Shown one piece after another: positions 41,131 through 50,233 of a stretch of DNA of 61,143 bases. The notes under the pieces were generated by a model. It searched no databases. It was not told the origin of the DNA and worked only from the letters and a program-made list of their open reading frames with translations. A program made the translations under genes and the position numbers. How positions within the stretch are numbered: position 1 is the stretch's first letter; each line of letters starts with the position of its first letter. This DNA comes from Clostridiales bacterium (GTDB lineage: Bacteria > Bacillota > Clostridia > Lachnospirales > Lachnospiraceae), in NCBI GenBank assembly GCA_018369015.1, contig JAGZDD010000006.1, positions 1 through 61,143 of the forward strand, written 5' to 3'.

Positions 41131-42635
41131 TATTGCTGCGCCTTCCATTCTTCAAATTGCTTTTCCTTCAGATCAATAATCTTGTCAATGCCTGCGGTTT
41201 CAAGCTCACTCAAAAACTCATCCAGCGTTTTGTCCACATCCACAGCGCCGTCCATAAGCGCCGGATGGTATTTTGCCACAACATTTGTACATGCCGTCAC
41301 TTCATTGGTGACTTCCGATGTGTCAGGAGCAAAGCCAAAGGCTTTTGAGCGTATAGCCGTATTATTAAACTCCTCAATCTGTTCCCAGTAGTCCTCTGGA
41401 TAAGGCTCCCACACCGGGGTGTCGAAGGCGTTTGGCCAAATCCACGACTGCGCTGTATACGGCGTGTTGGAGGCGTCAATACCTTCCGGATAGTTAATCA
41501 TGTTTTTCTCTTTGTCTGTATACACGTAGCTCTTTCCCTCGATACCATTAATCAAAATATTGGACAGCTCGTCATTGGTATACATTTCGTTGAGAAGAAT
41601 CATGGCCTCCTTTGGATGTGAGCTTGACGCAGATATGCCCCAGGTCATTCCCTGGACGGTCTGTGTCTGAAGTGATGCCGGAACAAGCTCGATCACTTCA
41701 ATCTCACAGCCCGTCGCCCGCTCCTGCTGCATATCAAAAAGCGGCTTTAAATGAGAAAGGGCTGAAAACAGTGTTCCCGCCCGCATGGCAACCGACGGGT
41801 CTTCCACATTGCTTAAAGCATCCTGGGAAATATAGCCCTTCTCATACCAGCTTCGCATCAGTCGTATATAATTTTCATACTCATCGGAAGAATAAAGATT
41901 GACCACTTCTCCCGCCTGCCCATTATCAAGCATAACTCCCAGATTATTATTATCACTGAGCTGATCCCAGCCCCACGTATTTGTCTGGAGCGTTCCCCCT
42001 GCGCCTCCGCTTAAGCAGGTCATCTCCGGGTGCAGCTCCTTTACTTTTGCAAAAATGGCCTCGCAGTCCTCCAGTGTTTTAATTGTTGACGGATCAATAC
42101 CGGTTTCCTCCAGTATATCCTTGCGCATCCAAATGCCATAGCTGTTGGCAACCTCCCGGTCTGTACTGATACCGTAAAGCTTCCCGTCAATGCGGCCGAC
42201 ATTAAGCATATCCTCGGGTATTTCCTCAAGTATTCCCTGGCCGTACTGCGCAACCAGCTCATCTAACGCCAAGGCCTGTCCGTTATTAACATAGGTTGTG
42301 AGCGGTGTTCCATACCACGGGATAATATCCACCGAATCTCCTCCGGTTAATAAAAGGTTTGTCTGCTGCTGCCATGAACCGATATTAATAAAAATAATAT
42401 CGATCGCCACACCCTTATCTTTAAGAAGCTCATTGGCCGCAGCCTCGACTTCTGCTTCAAGGCTTTGGTCATTAAAAGCCATCGCCGCCACCTTAAGAGT
42501 GACAACTCCCTCATCGCCGCCATTTCCGGCCGTGCCTCCCGCCGAGTCCGCGGATGGCGCCGGCGAACCGCAGCCTGCCAATAAACCAGTAACCATTGTT
42601 CCTGCTAAAACCATTGCCAATACTTTACTTTTCAT
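41130..42635 (-). CDS. Extracellular solute-binding lipoprotein (LplA type)
   Basis: A 501-residue lipoprotein with signal AMVLAGTMVTGLLAGCGSPA (lipobox LAGC). The two-lobe CUT1 fold follows, with EAEVEAAANELLKDKGVAID near the start and TWGISASSSHPKEAMILLNE in the second lobe. The C-terminal half resembles the DUF3502 group of LplA-like proteins. The ATG lies nine bases after AGGAGG; a TTG just before it is possible. It binds the compound imported by this cluster; ribosides or ribose-containing molecules are the best guess from the neighbours. Confidence 0.9.
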   Translation of the reverse strand: MKSKVLAMVLAGTMVTGLLAGCGSPAPSADSAGGTAGNGGDEGVVTLKVAAMAFNDQSLEAEVEAAANELLKDKGVAIDIIFINIGSWQQQTNLLLTGGDSVDIIPWYGTPLTTYVNNGQALALDELVAQYGQGILEEIPEDMLNVGRIDGKLYGISTDREVANSYGIWMRKDILEETGIDPSTIKTLEDCEAIFAKVKELHPEMTCLSGGAGGTLQTNTWGWDQLSDNNNLGVMLDNGQAGEVVNLYSSDEYENYIRLMRSWYEKGYISQDALSNVEDPSVAMRAGTLFSALSHLKPLFDMQQERATGCEIEVIELVPASLQTQTVQGMTWGISASSSHPKEAMILLNEMYTNDELSNILINGIEGKSYVYTDKEKNMINYPEGIDASNTPYTAQSWIWPNAFDTPVWEPYPEDYWEQIEEFNNTAIRSKAFGFAPDTSEVTNEVTACTNVVAKYHPALMDGAVDVDKTLDEFLSELETAGIDKIIDLKEKQFEEWKAQQ

Positions 42636-42648
42636 CAATAATCTCCTC

Positions 42649-43566
42649 CTACCGGGTCAGCTTTACTACAAGATCCTCAAACAGAACATCTCTGTCAATC
42701 GAATAAACATAGGTCATTAAATGATTTGTCGGGTCAAATGCATAATGGTCGTCATATTCAGGAATGGGCCGGCTCACAAGGCAGTCCGAGCAAAACCGCC
42801 GTCCAGCCAGCCATGCCACAGCCGTCACATCCCATATCGGACGGCTCCAGCAGCTGTTTCCCCCGTCCTTAAGCGCTTCCTTCGTCGTTACGTCCACTAA
42901 ATAATCACACAGAGAATTTTTCCCTTTTAAATGGTGCAAAAGCTCCGGGCCGCTGACGCGGAATGTGGATGCCACCCCCATACACGGGAGCTGTACCAAA
43001 GGAACCGGACTTGAAAATACAACCCGGGCGGCAGCTATATCCTGCATGAGATTGAACTCCCGGTTATCCGGCCAGAAATGGGCCTGTCCTCCCAGCCATA
43101 CGACAACGATACGCTCACTGATTTTGGGTTCAATGAGCAGCGCCGAGGCAACAGTTGTAATCGCTGCCAATGCAATCACATACAGAGGGTTTTCCGGTGT
43201 ATGATCCATAGCTCTTTTCACCAGATCCCTGGCAGCCTCCGAAAGCACCGGCGTCCTTTCATCGCCAAGATATCGGTCAGAGCCTTTATAAACCCGGGCT
43301 TTTAAATCCTGACGGTCCATAAGCTCCAATATTTTCATAATTTCATCATAGCTTTTTTCCATACCGTCGGCAGGCCCGTCGCATTTTTTATTTGAAAAAG
43401 GCGCCGCGTAAATTGCCAGAATGTTTAACTTATCCTCCGATTTAATCCCATAGGCCAGCGCATACTGATCGTCAATCTCATTATAAGTATCCGTATCAAT
43501 GACCGCATCCACCCTGCCCTTTGGATACTCCAGCTGCCTTGCCAGCCATGCATTATTTGCAGCCAT
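42649..43566 (-). CDS. Nucleoside hydrolase family protein
   Basis: A 305-residue protein of the inosine-uridine-preferring nucleoside hydrolase superfamily. The calcium-binding N-terminal motif is VDAVIDTDTYNEIDDQYALA. Further conserved parts are PLYVIALAAITTVASALLIE, VVVWLGGQAHFWPDNREFNL and WDVTAVAWLAG with the last metal-binding Asp. It cleaves ribosides to base and ribose, although divergent members act on other N-ribosides. It is the first gene of the operon and lies downstream of a canonical promoter. The motif differs from the usual DTDPGxDD by Tyr-Asn-Glu-Ile. Confidence 0.88.
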   Translation of the reverse strand: MAANNAWLARQLEYPKGRVDAVIDTDTYNEIDDQYALAYGIKSEDKLNILAIYAAPFSNKKCDGPADGMEKSYDEIMKILELMDRQDLKARVYKGSDRYLGDERTPVLSEAARDLVKRAMDHTPENPLYVIALAAITTVASALLIEPKISERIVVVWLGGQAHFWPDNREFNLMQDIAAARVVFSSPVPLVQLPCMGVASTFRVSGPELLHHLKGKNSLCDYLVDVTTKEALKDGGNSCWSRPIWDVTAVAWLAGRRFCSDCLVSRPIPEYDDHYAFDPTNHLMTYVYSIDRDVLFEDLVVKLTR

Positions 43567-43584
43567 ATATAGTGCCCTCCTTAT

Positions 43585-43610
43585 GAAAATGTTTTCGTAA
43601 AATGTTTTTC
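43585..43610. promoter_or_regulatory. Tandem operator candidate for the LacI-type regulator
   Basis: GAAAATGTTTTC (43585-43596) is followed directly by GTAAAATGTTTTTC (43597-43610); a third copy, TAAAATGTTTTCC, is at 43687-43699. The first is nearly palindromic. It lies just after the expected start of the nucleoside operon, where a LacI-family repressor would block transcription, and the regulator gene is divergent and adjacent. Confidence 0.6.
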
Positions 43611-43621
43611 TTTATGATTTT

Positions 43622-43649
43622 ATTATATCCGTTCTCCAAAGTTTGTCAA
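43622..43649 (-). promoter_or_regulatory. SigA promoter of the nucleoside/ribose operon
   Basis: Minus strand -35 TTGACA (43644-43649), a 16-base spacer and -10 TATAAT (43622-43627), both consensus. It drives the nucleoside hydrolase operon; the tandem AAAATGTTTTC motifs lie just downstream. Confidence 0.85.
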
Positions 43650-43734
43650 CCCTTCCATATATTTTTTGTTAATAAAAACTATTTTTTAAAATGTTTTCCT
43701 GTATATTTTTCACAATTATTTTGCCATCATAGGG

Positions 43735-43763
43735 TTGACAAAGCCCTTTTCATCCTCCATAAT
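43735..43763 (+). promoter_or_regulatory. Promoter of the LacI-PfkB gene
   Basis: -35 TTGACA at 43735-43740 and -10 CATAAT at 43758-43763 with a 17-base spacer. It points toward the LacI-PfkB gene starting at 43871, with a TGCCGCC/GGCGGCG hairpin in the leader (43832-43849). Confidence 0.65.
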
Positions 43764-43870
43764 GATAAATGTATCGGATTATGAACATTCAGCCATGCGG
43801 CTGAGCATACAAAATTTCATGCAAACGGACATGCCGCCTTATGGCGGCGCCACTATAACTGAGGTGTACT

Positions 43871-45769
43871 ATGACCATTAAAGATATAGCTAAAATGGCT
43901 GGCGTTTCAATTTCCACGGTTTCAAAGATTGTCAACAATAAAGATGTGAATATAAACCAGGAAACAAGAAACCGCGTTTTAAAAATTGTTAAAGAATATA
44001 ATTATACGCCTTATGGCACAGTCAAAAATATTTCTACGGCTAAAACATTTATTCTAGGAGTTTTAATGAAAGATATAAGAAATTCTGAAAATATGCTGCA
44101 AGGTATTCTTCATAAAGCCCAGGAAAAAGGCTACTGCGTCATCCCCATGGACAGCCGCAATTCGGCTGAGGATGAGCTTAAGCATATAACAGCGCTTTGC
44201 AAAAATAAAGCCGACGGTATCCTCTGGGAGCCGGTGTCTGGCGAGAGCCTTGGCAACAGGCATTATTTTGAGCAAAGCGGGATTCCTGTATATTTTTTCA
44301 ATAGCGCTGCAGTTCCGGGCGCTTGGCGCATTGATTATGAAAAAGCCGGAAGACTGTGCGCCCAGACGCTTCTTGAACACAGACATAAAAAAATCTGCTG
44401 TCTGATCCGCAAGGAGGATTCCATTTCTCAGCAATTTTTAGACGGCTTTAAAAGCTGCCTTTTTGACGGGCAAATCCCATTTACCGATGATATGGCCTAT
44501 GCATGGGCGCCTGAAAAAGAAGACTTTGCCCTTCCTCTGGAAAATTACACCGGGCTATTGTGCAGTGTTCCCGAAGACGCCCTGCTTGTATATGAACGGC
44601 TCCTCATCCGCCATTACCATGTTCCTTCGGATGTTTCCGTCATCACCGCCGGGGCGGCCCCAAAAAACAGCCCGGTATCCTCCTATGGGCTGCCGTTTTA
44701 TGAGCTTGGGCGTGCGGCCTGCGGCCAGCTTATAAGTTTGTGCGAGAAAAATACAGATAAAGAAGGCCCGGATAGGCCGCAGCTTCCATATGTTTTAAAC
44801 AACAAAAACAGCCTGGGCAAAGCCCCAGACTGCGGCGGCAAGAAATTTTTGATTCTTGGGAGTATTAATGCCGATATTACGTTTATTGTCGATGGACAGA
44901 TCCAGACCGGTAAGTCCGCGGTAATTACAGACTCCTCCTCCATTGCCGGAGGAAAAGGCCCTAATCAGGCCGTTGCCTCTGCCCGGCTCGGGCATGAAGC
45001 TATTCTTGTCGGAAAGGTTGGCAATGACCATGAAGCCGGACTGATTTTTGACATCCTTGATAAAGAAAAGCTGCCGTCCGACGGCATTACCCGGGATTTT
45101 GACACCCCCACCGGAAAGGCTTATATTTATCTTCAAAAGGACGGCGAGGGAGCGACAACCTATCTGCCCGGCGCAAACCTTAAGCTGTCCGCACGGGATA
45201 TATGCCGCCGCAGCGATCTATTTAAGGACTGCTCCTACTGCCTGCTTTCCACAGACGTTCCTATGGAGGCGGTCATTCAGGCCGCCTCCACAGCCCGGCA
45301 GATGTCGGTAAAGACCATACTTAAACCGTCGGCCATGAATGTCCTCCCGGACATTCTCTATCAAAAAACCGACATTTTTATCCCAAACAAAACCGAGGCC
45401 GCCACATTTTGCCCAGCAAAATACAGCCATTGCGTAGAGGATGAGGCAGAATATTTTTATAACAAGGGTATCCCCACGGTCATTATTACCCTTGGCCATA
45501 AAGGCTGCTATGTACATACAAAGCATATCCGCCGGCATTTCCCGGCCCCCAATTTTCCCGCGGTAGACACCATCGGCGGCGCGGACGCCTTCATTGCGGC
45601 CCTTGCCTGCTATTTAAGCGACGGCTATCCTCTGGAAAAGGCGGTTGCCATCGCCCAATACGCCGCAGGCTTTTGCGTATCGCACCGGGGCGTCACCCCG
45701 GCCCTCGTGGACAGGGAAACACTCCATGCATATATTGAACAAAGGGAACCGGATTTACTGTTATTTTAA
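43871..45769 (+). CDS. LacI-family regulator fused to a ribokinase-like domain
   Basis: A 632-residue, three-part protein. Residues 1-50 are a LacI HTH with hinge helix (MTIKDIAKMAGVSISTVSKI). About 60-300 is a periplasmic-binding-like sensor (ILGVLMKDIRNSENMLQGIL, ADGILWEPVSGESLG). About 325-620 is a PfkB/ribokinase domain: FLILGSINADITFIVDGQIQ, IAGGKGPNQAVASARLGHEA, and the active-site stretch DTIGGADAFIAALACYL, where the Asp is kept but ribokinase GAGD reads GGAD. The domain could still phosphorylate ribose, or serve as a sensor of it. It is divergent from the nucleoside/ribose operon with promoters 90 bp apart. GAGGTG lies six bases before ATG. Confidence 0.92.
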   Translation: MTIKDIAKMAGVSISTVSKIVNNKDVNINQETRNRVLKIVKEYNYTPYGTVKNISTAKTFILGVLMKDIRNSENMLQGILHKAQEKGYCVIPMDSRNSAEDELKHITALCKNKADGILWEPVSGESLGNRHYFEQSGIPVYFFNSAAVPGAWRIDYEKAGRLCAQTLLEHRHKKICCLIRKEDSISQQFLDGFKSCLFDGQIPFTDDMAYAWAPEKEDFALPLENYTGLLCSVPEDALLVYERLLIRHYHVPSDVSVITAGAAPKNSPVSSYGLPFYELGRAACGQLISLCEKNTDKEGPDRPQLPYVLNNKNSLGKAPDCGGKKFLILGSINADITFIVDGQIQTGKSAVITDSSSIAGGKGPNQAVASARLGHEAILVGKVGNDHEAGLIFDILDKEKLPSDGITRDFDTPTGKAYIYLQKDGEGATTYLPGANLKLSARDICRRSDLFKDCSYCLLSTDVPMEAVIQAASTARQMSVKTILKPSAMNVLPDILYQKTDIFIPNKTEAATFCPAKYSHCVEDEAEYFYNKGIPTVIITLGHKGCYVHTKHIRRHFPAPNFPAVDTIGGADAFIAALACYLSDGYPLEKAVAIAQYAAGFCVSHRGVTPALVDRETLHAYIEQREPDLLLF

Positions 45770-48700
45770 TTCCAGCCTCAGCCTATATTCATAAATTCCC
45801 GGCCCAATCCAGTATTCGGGGTGGATATTCCGGTTCCACCCCGTATCTCCGCCAAGTCCCGTATGCCGTGCGTCGATGCAAAGCCATGTAGCCTCTTGTT
45901 CCCCCAGCTCATCCTCATAGGCGGCGTTCAAATACTGTTCCAGGCTGTAGGGCAGGGCGCTGAAATGGAAATCGGCGCCGCCGCTTAACCGCAGCGTCCG
46001 GCAGCCGTCAGAAAGCTCCACATAGCGGACATCCTCATGGCCGCCGCACTCACAGGGCACAATAAAGGGCTGGTGCTGCTGCCGCACTGTACTCTTATAA
46101 GCGCCGATCAGGGCGCTGTCCTTGCGGTCACAGTAATTCTCCCATGGTCCGCGCCCGTACCAGACCACTTCTCTAAAATCCTTCGGAAGCTTAAACATCC
46201 GTCCGATTCTCGGCAATGTGTCCGCGCCGCTCTGATTAACAACGCGGCACCACAATTCCACGCCTCCGCTTCCAATCATATATTTCGTTTCTGTGCGCAG
46301 CGCCGGAACAGCGGCACCCAAAGCGCCAAGCCCGACGGCCGGCGCGCCATAAAAGGCCGCCCTTTCTTCAATAATAACAACATTTTCCCCGCGAAGCACT
46401 TCCACAGATTCAACATTCTTTTTAAAGCGGTCAAGCCCAAAATAGTTCCAATGCCCGGCATAATTCCGGTTTGGCCCCGGATCATGGGTGCCCTCATCAA
46501 TACCGGTCAGGGCGCGGTAAAATTCCTCCCCGCCGCCTTCAAAATAAAGAACGTCATCCTTCACAGCGCTGATAACACAGCCATTGATTTTATCATAAAC
46601 AATTTCTAAGCCGCCGCCGTACACGGTAAGCTGCTTCTCATCTTCCTCCACAGCCATGGCAGCGCCCTTAAGCGGCTTACATTCCGGGCAATAAACCTCC
46701 CGGCCCACACGAATCTGTGTCCGGTAAATTTCTTCTCCCGCATCAGCAAAAAACTGATTCTCCTTATACTGGACATATAAGTTGACATAACTTTCTCCAT
46801 AAATATCTTTATCCTCTACCGGAAGATTGAGAACCTCGCTCTCTCCTGCCGGCGTATAAAAGTCCTGAAGCACGCCCTTCCTGACAACCTCCCCGTTATT
46901 CATCAGCTCCCATACAAGCTTTATGTGGGAAAGATCCAGCGTATGGTAACGGTTCACGATCCGCCATTCCTTTGTGCCAAGGTAAGGCTCCAAGGCCTCC
47001 TCGACCGTCACCGGAGCCTGTCCGTTTCGTACCTCAAAGGCCGCAGGTTTGAACGATAAATCCGGGAAAACAATGCCATTCATACACATATCCGGCGTTT
47101 GGTCCATGACATCCTCGCCAAAAGCGCCGCCGTAGACATACCTTTTATTCCGCCCACCAGGTGTCGCATCCTGCACGGCGCGCCCTGCTTCTCCAGTTCT
47201 CGCTTCTTTCGCGGCGCGCTCTGACCCTGCAGGTTTCGCGTCTTGCACGGCGCGCTCTGACCCTGCAGGTTTCGCATCCTGCACGGCGCTCTCTGCCCCG
47301 CCAGATTCCACACACAGCGCCTTATCCGCAAAATCCCACAGAAATCCGCCCTGAAATCTTTGGAACTTATGAATGTAATCCCAAAACTCCTTAAAATTTC
47401 CGTTACTGTTGCTTTTAGCATAGGCATATTCGCACATAATAAACGGGCGCAGGTCGCTGCTGTCTGCCATGGCGTCCAAAACCCATGGCATTTGAGGGTA
47501 CATCGGACAAATAATATCGGAAATGTTTTTCCCCGGATTTCCCGACTCGTACTGGACAAACCGTGTCTTATCATACGCTTTGATCCAGCCGTACATTGCC
47601 CCGTGGTTGCAGCCTGCTCCGGATTCATTGCCTAAAGACCATAAAATGACCGACGGGTGGTTTTTATCGCGAAGCACCATGCGCTGCGCCCGCTCCACAT
47701 AGGCGGCCGTCCACTCCGGCGACGCGCTCAGGCCGCCGCCGTAGCCATGGGTTTCTAAATTCGTTTCGTCCACAAGGTAAATGCCAAGCTCATCGCACAG
47801 ATCATACCAATCCACGCAATCTGGATAATGGCTTGTGCGCACCGCATTAAAGTTCAGGCGTTTCATTACCTCAATTTCTTTTCTCATGTAATCACGGCTT
47901 AGCGCCCGCCCGGTTTCCGGGCAGAACTCATGGCGGTCAACGCCCCGCAAAACAAGGCGGCGCCCGTTGAGGGTCAAAATCCCCTCACCATTAATTTCAA
48001 GCTGGCGAAAGCCCACGCGGCAGCTTTCGGTTTCAAGCACAGTGCCATTGCCGTCCACAAGCTCTAACACAAGGGTATATAAATACGGCGTTTCCGCAGT
48101 CCACAAATGGGGCGCCAATACCGCCTCCTTTGTGTAAGCCACATACCTTGGCGGCTGTAAATAAGCAAGGTACTGGGCAAAGGGCTTTGTCTCCCATGAT
48201 GAAACCGCCTGTCCTTCCCGGTCATACAAAGCCAGCCGCACATGGCAGCTCCCAAAACCAGGCATGTCATTGCGCGGGTGTATCATCACCGATATGTAAC
48301 CTTTGGAATAATCATTATTTTCAAAAAGCGTTTCTACCTTGAAATCCTGCATACGCATTTTCGGCCGGGCAATAATGCGCACTTCCCTGTAAATGCCGGA
48401 CAAATGCCAGTAATCCTGATCCTCGAGATAGGTGCCGTCGCAAAAACGCAAAACCTCCACAACAACGGTATTTGTTCCCTGCCGCACATAGTCCGTAATA
48501 TCAAACTCCGCATTAAGCTTGCTGTCCTGGGAATAACCGACAATTTTCCCATTGATCCATAAGTAAAAGCAGGCTTCTACGCCGCCAAAATCAATAAAAA
48601 TATCCCGTTCCATAAAGTAAGACGGTATGTCAAAGGTTCTCCGGTAACAGCCCGTCAGATTTTTAGACGGAACAAAAGGCGCGTTTAGCTCATACTGCCC

Positions 48701-49048
48701 AGGAATCATTTCCACCTCAAACCGCTCTCTGCCTTCCTGGGATTTAAAAGGATAAGCAATATTTGTGTACACCGGTTTGCCGTAGCCTAAAAGCTCCCAG
48801 TTCGAGGGCACAGGAATCTCATCCCATCCAGTATCGTCAAAATTTTCCCCAATGCAGCCGGCCTGAAAATCCTCCGGGCTTTCACACAGGCAAAAACGCC
48901 AAACACCGTTAAGACTTTGGACATAACGCGAGGCGTTTCTGTCACACGCCAATGCCTGGGCCACATTTTCATAGGCCCCCGCCGGGAAATGCATGGCACA
49001 GCGGTTTTTCTGGGTCACATGGGGGTTCTCCCAATCATTTTTAAACAT
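45761..49048 (-). CDS. lacZ: Beta-galactosidase (GH2) with low-complexity repeat insert
   Basis: A 1095-residue enzyme with the five-domain LacZ layout. The N-terminal sugar-binding part contains NRCAMHFPAGAYE and SLNGVWRFCL. The acid/base Glu is near residue 475 (LGNESGAGC) and the nucleophile Glu near 539 (IMCEYAYAKSN). The C-terminal beta-sandwich includes WYGRGPWENYCDRKDSALIG. About residues 579-628 contain an insert with 12-residue repeats (AVQDAKPAGSER, twice, then related units), encoded by a 36-bp DNA repeat at 47205-47290. No signal peptide, so it is cytoplasmic. Its stop overlaps the end of the convergent LacI-PfkB gene by nine bases. Confidence 0.95.
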   Translation of the reverse strand: MFKNDWENPHVTQKNRCAMHFPAGAYENVAQALACDRNASRYVQSLNGVWRFCLCESPEDFQAGCIGENFDDTGWDEIPVPSNWELLGYGKPVYTNIAYPFKSQEGRERFEVEMIPGQYELNAPFVPSKNLTGCYRRTFDIPSYFMERDIFIDFGGVEACFYLWINGKIVGYSQDSKLNAEFDITDYVRQGTNTVVVEVLRFCDGTYLEDQDYWHLSGIYREVRIIARPKMRMQDFKVETLFENNDYSKGYISVMIHPRNDMPGFGSCHVRLALYDREGQAVSSWETKPFAQYLAYLQPPRYVAYTKEAVLAPHLWTAETPYLYTLVLELVDGNGTVLETESCRVGFRQLEINGEGILTLNGRRLVLRGVDRHEFCPETGRALSRDYMRKEIEVMKRLNFNAVRTSHYPDCVDWYDLCDELGIYLVDETNLETHGYGGGLSASPEWTAAYVERAQRMVLRDKNHPSVILWSLGNESGAGCNHGAMYGWIKAYDKTRFVQYESGNPGKNISDIICPMYPQMPWVLDAMADSSDLRPFIMCEYAYAKSNSNGNFKEFWDYIHKFQRFQGGFLWDFADKALCVESGGAESAVQDAKPAGSERAVQDAKPAGSERAAKEARTGEAGRAVQDATPGGRNKRYVYGGAFGEDVMDQTPDMCMNGIVFPDLSFKPAAFEVRNGQAPVTVEEALEPYLGTKEWRIVNRYHTLDLSHIKLVWELMNNGEVVRKGVLQDFYTPAGESEVLNLPVEDKDIYGESYVNLYVQYKENQFFADAGEEIYRTQIRVGREVYCPECKPLKGAAMAVEEDEKQLTVYGGGLEIVYDKINGCVISAVKDDVLYFEGGGEEFYRALTGIDEGTHDPGPNRNYAGHWNYFGLDRFKKNVESVEVLRGENVVIIEERAAFYGAPAVGLGALGAAVPALRTETKYMIGSGGVELWCRVVNQSGADTLPRIGRMFKLPKDFREVVWYGRGPWENYCDRKDSALIGAYKSTVRQQHQPFIVPCECGGHEDVRYVELSDGCRTLRLSGGADFHFSALPYSLEQYLNAAYEDELGEQEATWLCIDARHTGLGGDTGWNRNIHPEYWIGPGIYEYRLRLELK

Positions 49049-49143
49049 AAGTCAACAACCTCCTCTTGTTTCATGTTTTTATCCTACCCATAATGTGTTA
49101 AAATTGAAATAGTTTTTGTGGGATATTTTTTATCTAAAATGGA

Positions 49144-49215
49144 TCGGATAGGGGAAGAGTTCCTTTCCCTATCCGCTGCGATACAACAGCCAGCTCACAG
49201 CAAAGCTGTTCGCAG
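49144..49215. repeat. GGATAGGGGAAG palindrome with conserved flank
   Basis: TCGGATAGGGGAAGAG and CTTTCCCTATCCG pair at 49144-49176. The next 30 bases, GCGATACAACAGCCAGCTCA and so on, are almost identical to those after the copy at 3084, showing that the element extends beyond the palindrome. It lies in the lacZ-araC divergent region. Confidence 0.75.
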
Positions 49216-49299
49216 GCTACCTGCAAACAGCAGCTTTGGCGCTGCATACGGCTGCCGCCAGAAAACAGCGATATAAAATAAAGGGAAGGATGTCATCGA

Positions 49300-50139
49300 A
49301 TGGAATGTTATAAGGATGTTATTTACCGGTGTATTGGCAATGATTTTAACCAAGGCGTCATTGCCTGCGGCTATATGCCAAAGCCCGACGCCAAAAGCTC
49401 TCAGCATCATTTTACGATCGGCTATTATAGCTGTTTTATTCTTCTTTCCGGTTCAGGCGTATACAGCGACAAAAGCCACAAAAAAATTTTGCTGAAGCCT
49501 GGCAGCTTTGTCCAGCGTATTCCCGGAAATACCCATACAACGCAAATTTTCCCGGACGGACAATGGCTGGAATTTTTTGTCTCATTTGGTAAGCCCGTTT
49601 ATGATTATATGGACGCCCTCGGCTTTTTGCCAAAGCCCCCGGTCATCCAAAGCGCCTTTGACCGCACTATGACAGCCCCCCTTGACAGTCTTCTTGCGCG
49701 CCTGAAAAATGCCTCCCCCTGCCAGTACCCGCAGCTCTTAACCGACATGCAAAAAATTGTCCTGACCTTAAGCCGGGAGGCTGTCAGCCAGGATTTTCCC
49801 AAAACGCTCCCCCAGTCGATCTCAAAAGCCTGCGCCGTTCTTTCGTCCGACTTTTCAAAAAGTGTGGAATTGCCGCTCCTTGCCCGGCAGCTTAGCCTAA
49901 GCTATGAAAGCTTCCGAAAACAATTTAAAAAATATACAGGCACAACCCCCGGAGCCTACCGGAAAAAGCAGCGCATTGACCAGGCTGCCCTGCTTTTAAA
50001 ATCCGGAATCAGCATTAAAGAAGCCGCTATAATGACCGGATATGCCGACGCCTATGCGTTTACCCGGGAATTTAAAAAGGCCGTGGGCTGCCCGCCGGGA
50101 AAATACCAACGGTCCGGCTCCAGGCCCCAAAAAGACTGA
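49300..50139 (+). CDS. AraC-family regulator with cupin sensor
   Basis: A 279-residue regulator. Residues 1-120 form an AraC-type sugar-binding pocket (FTIGYYSCFILLSGSGVYSD, GSFVQRIPGNTHTTQIFPDG, QWLEFFVSFGKPVYDYMDAL). The C-terminal domain has two HTH units (LLARQLSLSYESFRKQFKKY and EAAIMTGYADAYAFTREFKK). It is divergent from lacZ with 250 bp between, so regulation of lacZ by a beta-galactoside or product is the likely job. AGGGAAGGA precedes ATG. Confidence 0.92.
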   Translation: MECYKDVIYRCIGNDFNQGVIACGYMPKPDAKSSQHHFTIGYYSCFILLSGSGVYSDKSHKKILLKPGSFVQRIPGNTHTTQIFPDGQWLEFFVSFGKPVYDYMDALGFLPKPPVIQSAFDRTMTAPLDSLLARLKNASPCQYPQLLTDMQKIVLTLSREAVSQDFPKTLPQSISKACAVLSSDFSKSVELPLLARQLSLSYESFRKQFKKYTGTTPGAYRKKQRIDQAALLLKSGISIKEAAIMTGYADAYAFTREFKKAVGCPPGKYQRSGSRPQKD

Positions 50140-50152
50140 CGGTGTACCCGCC

Positions 50153-50201
50153 AAACAGCAAAAGCGCCGGATTTCTGATTTCTCCGGCGCTTTTGCTGTT
50201 T
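50153..50201. terminator. Bidirectional terminator
   Basis: A perfect 19-bp stem, AAACAGCAAAAGCGCCGGA and its complement, with an 11-nt loop lies between the end of the AraC gene (plus) and the end of the truncated gene (minus). The distal arms give TTTTGCTGTTT tails in both directions. Confidence 0.8.
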
Positions 50202-50233
50202 GTACATCATTCCCCCTGCACGCCATTTCTATG

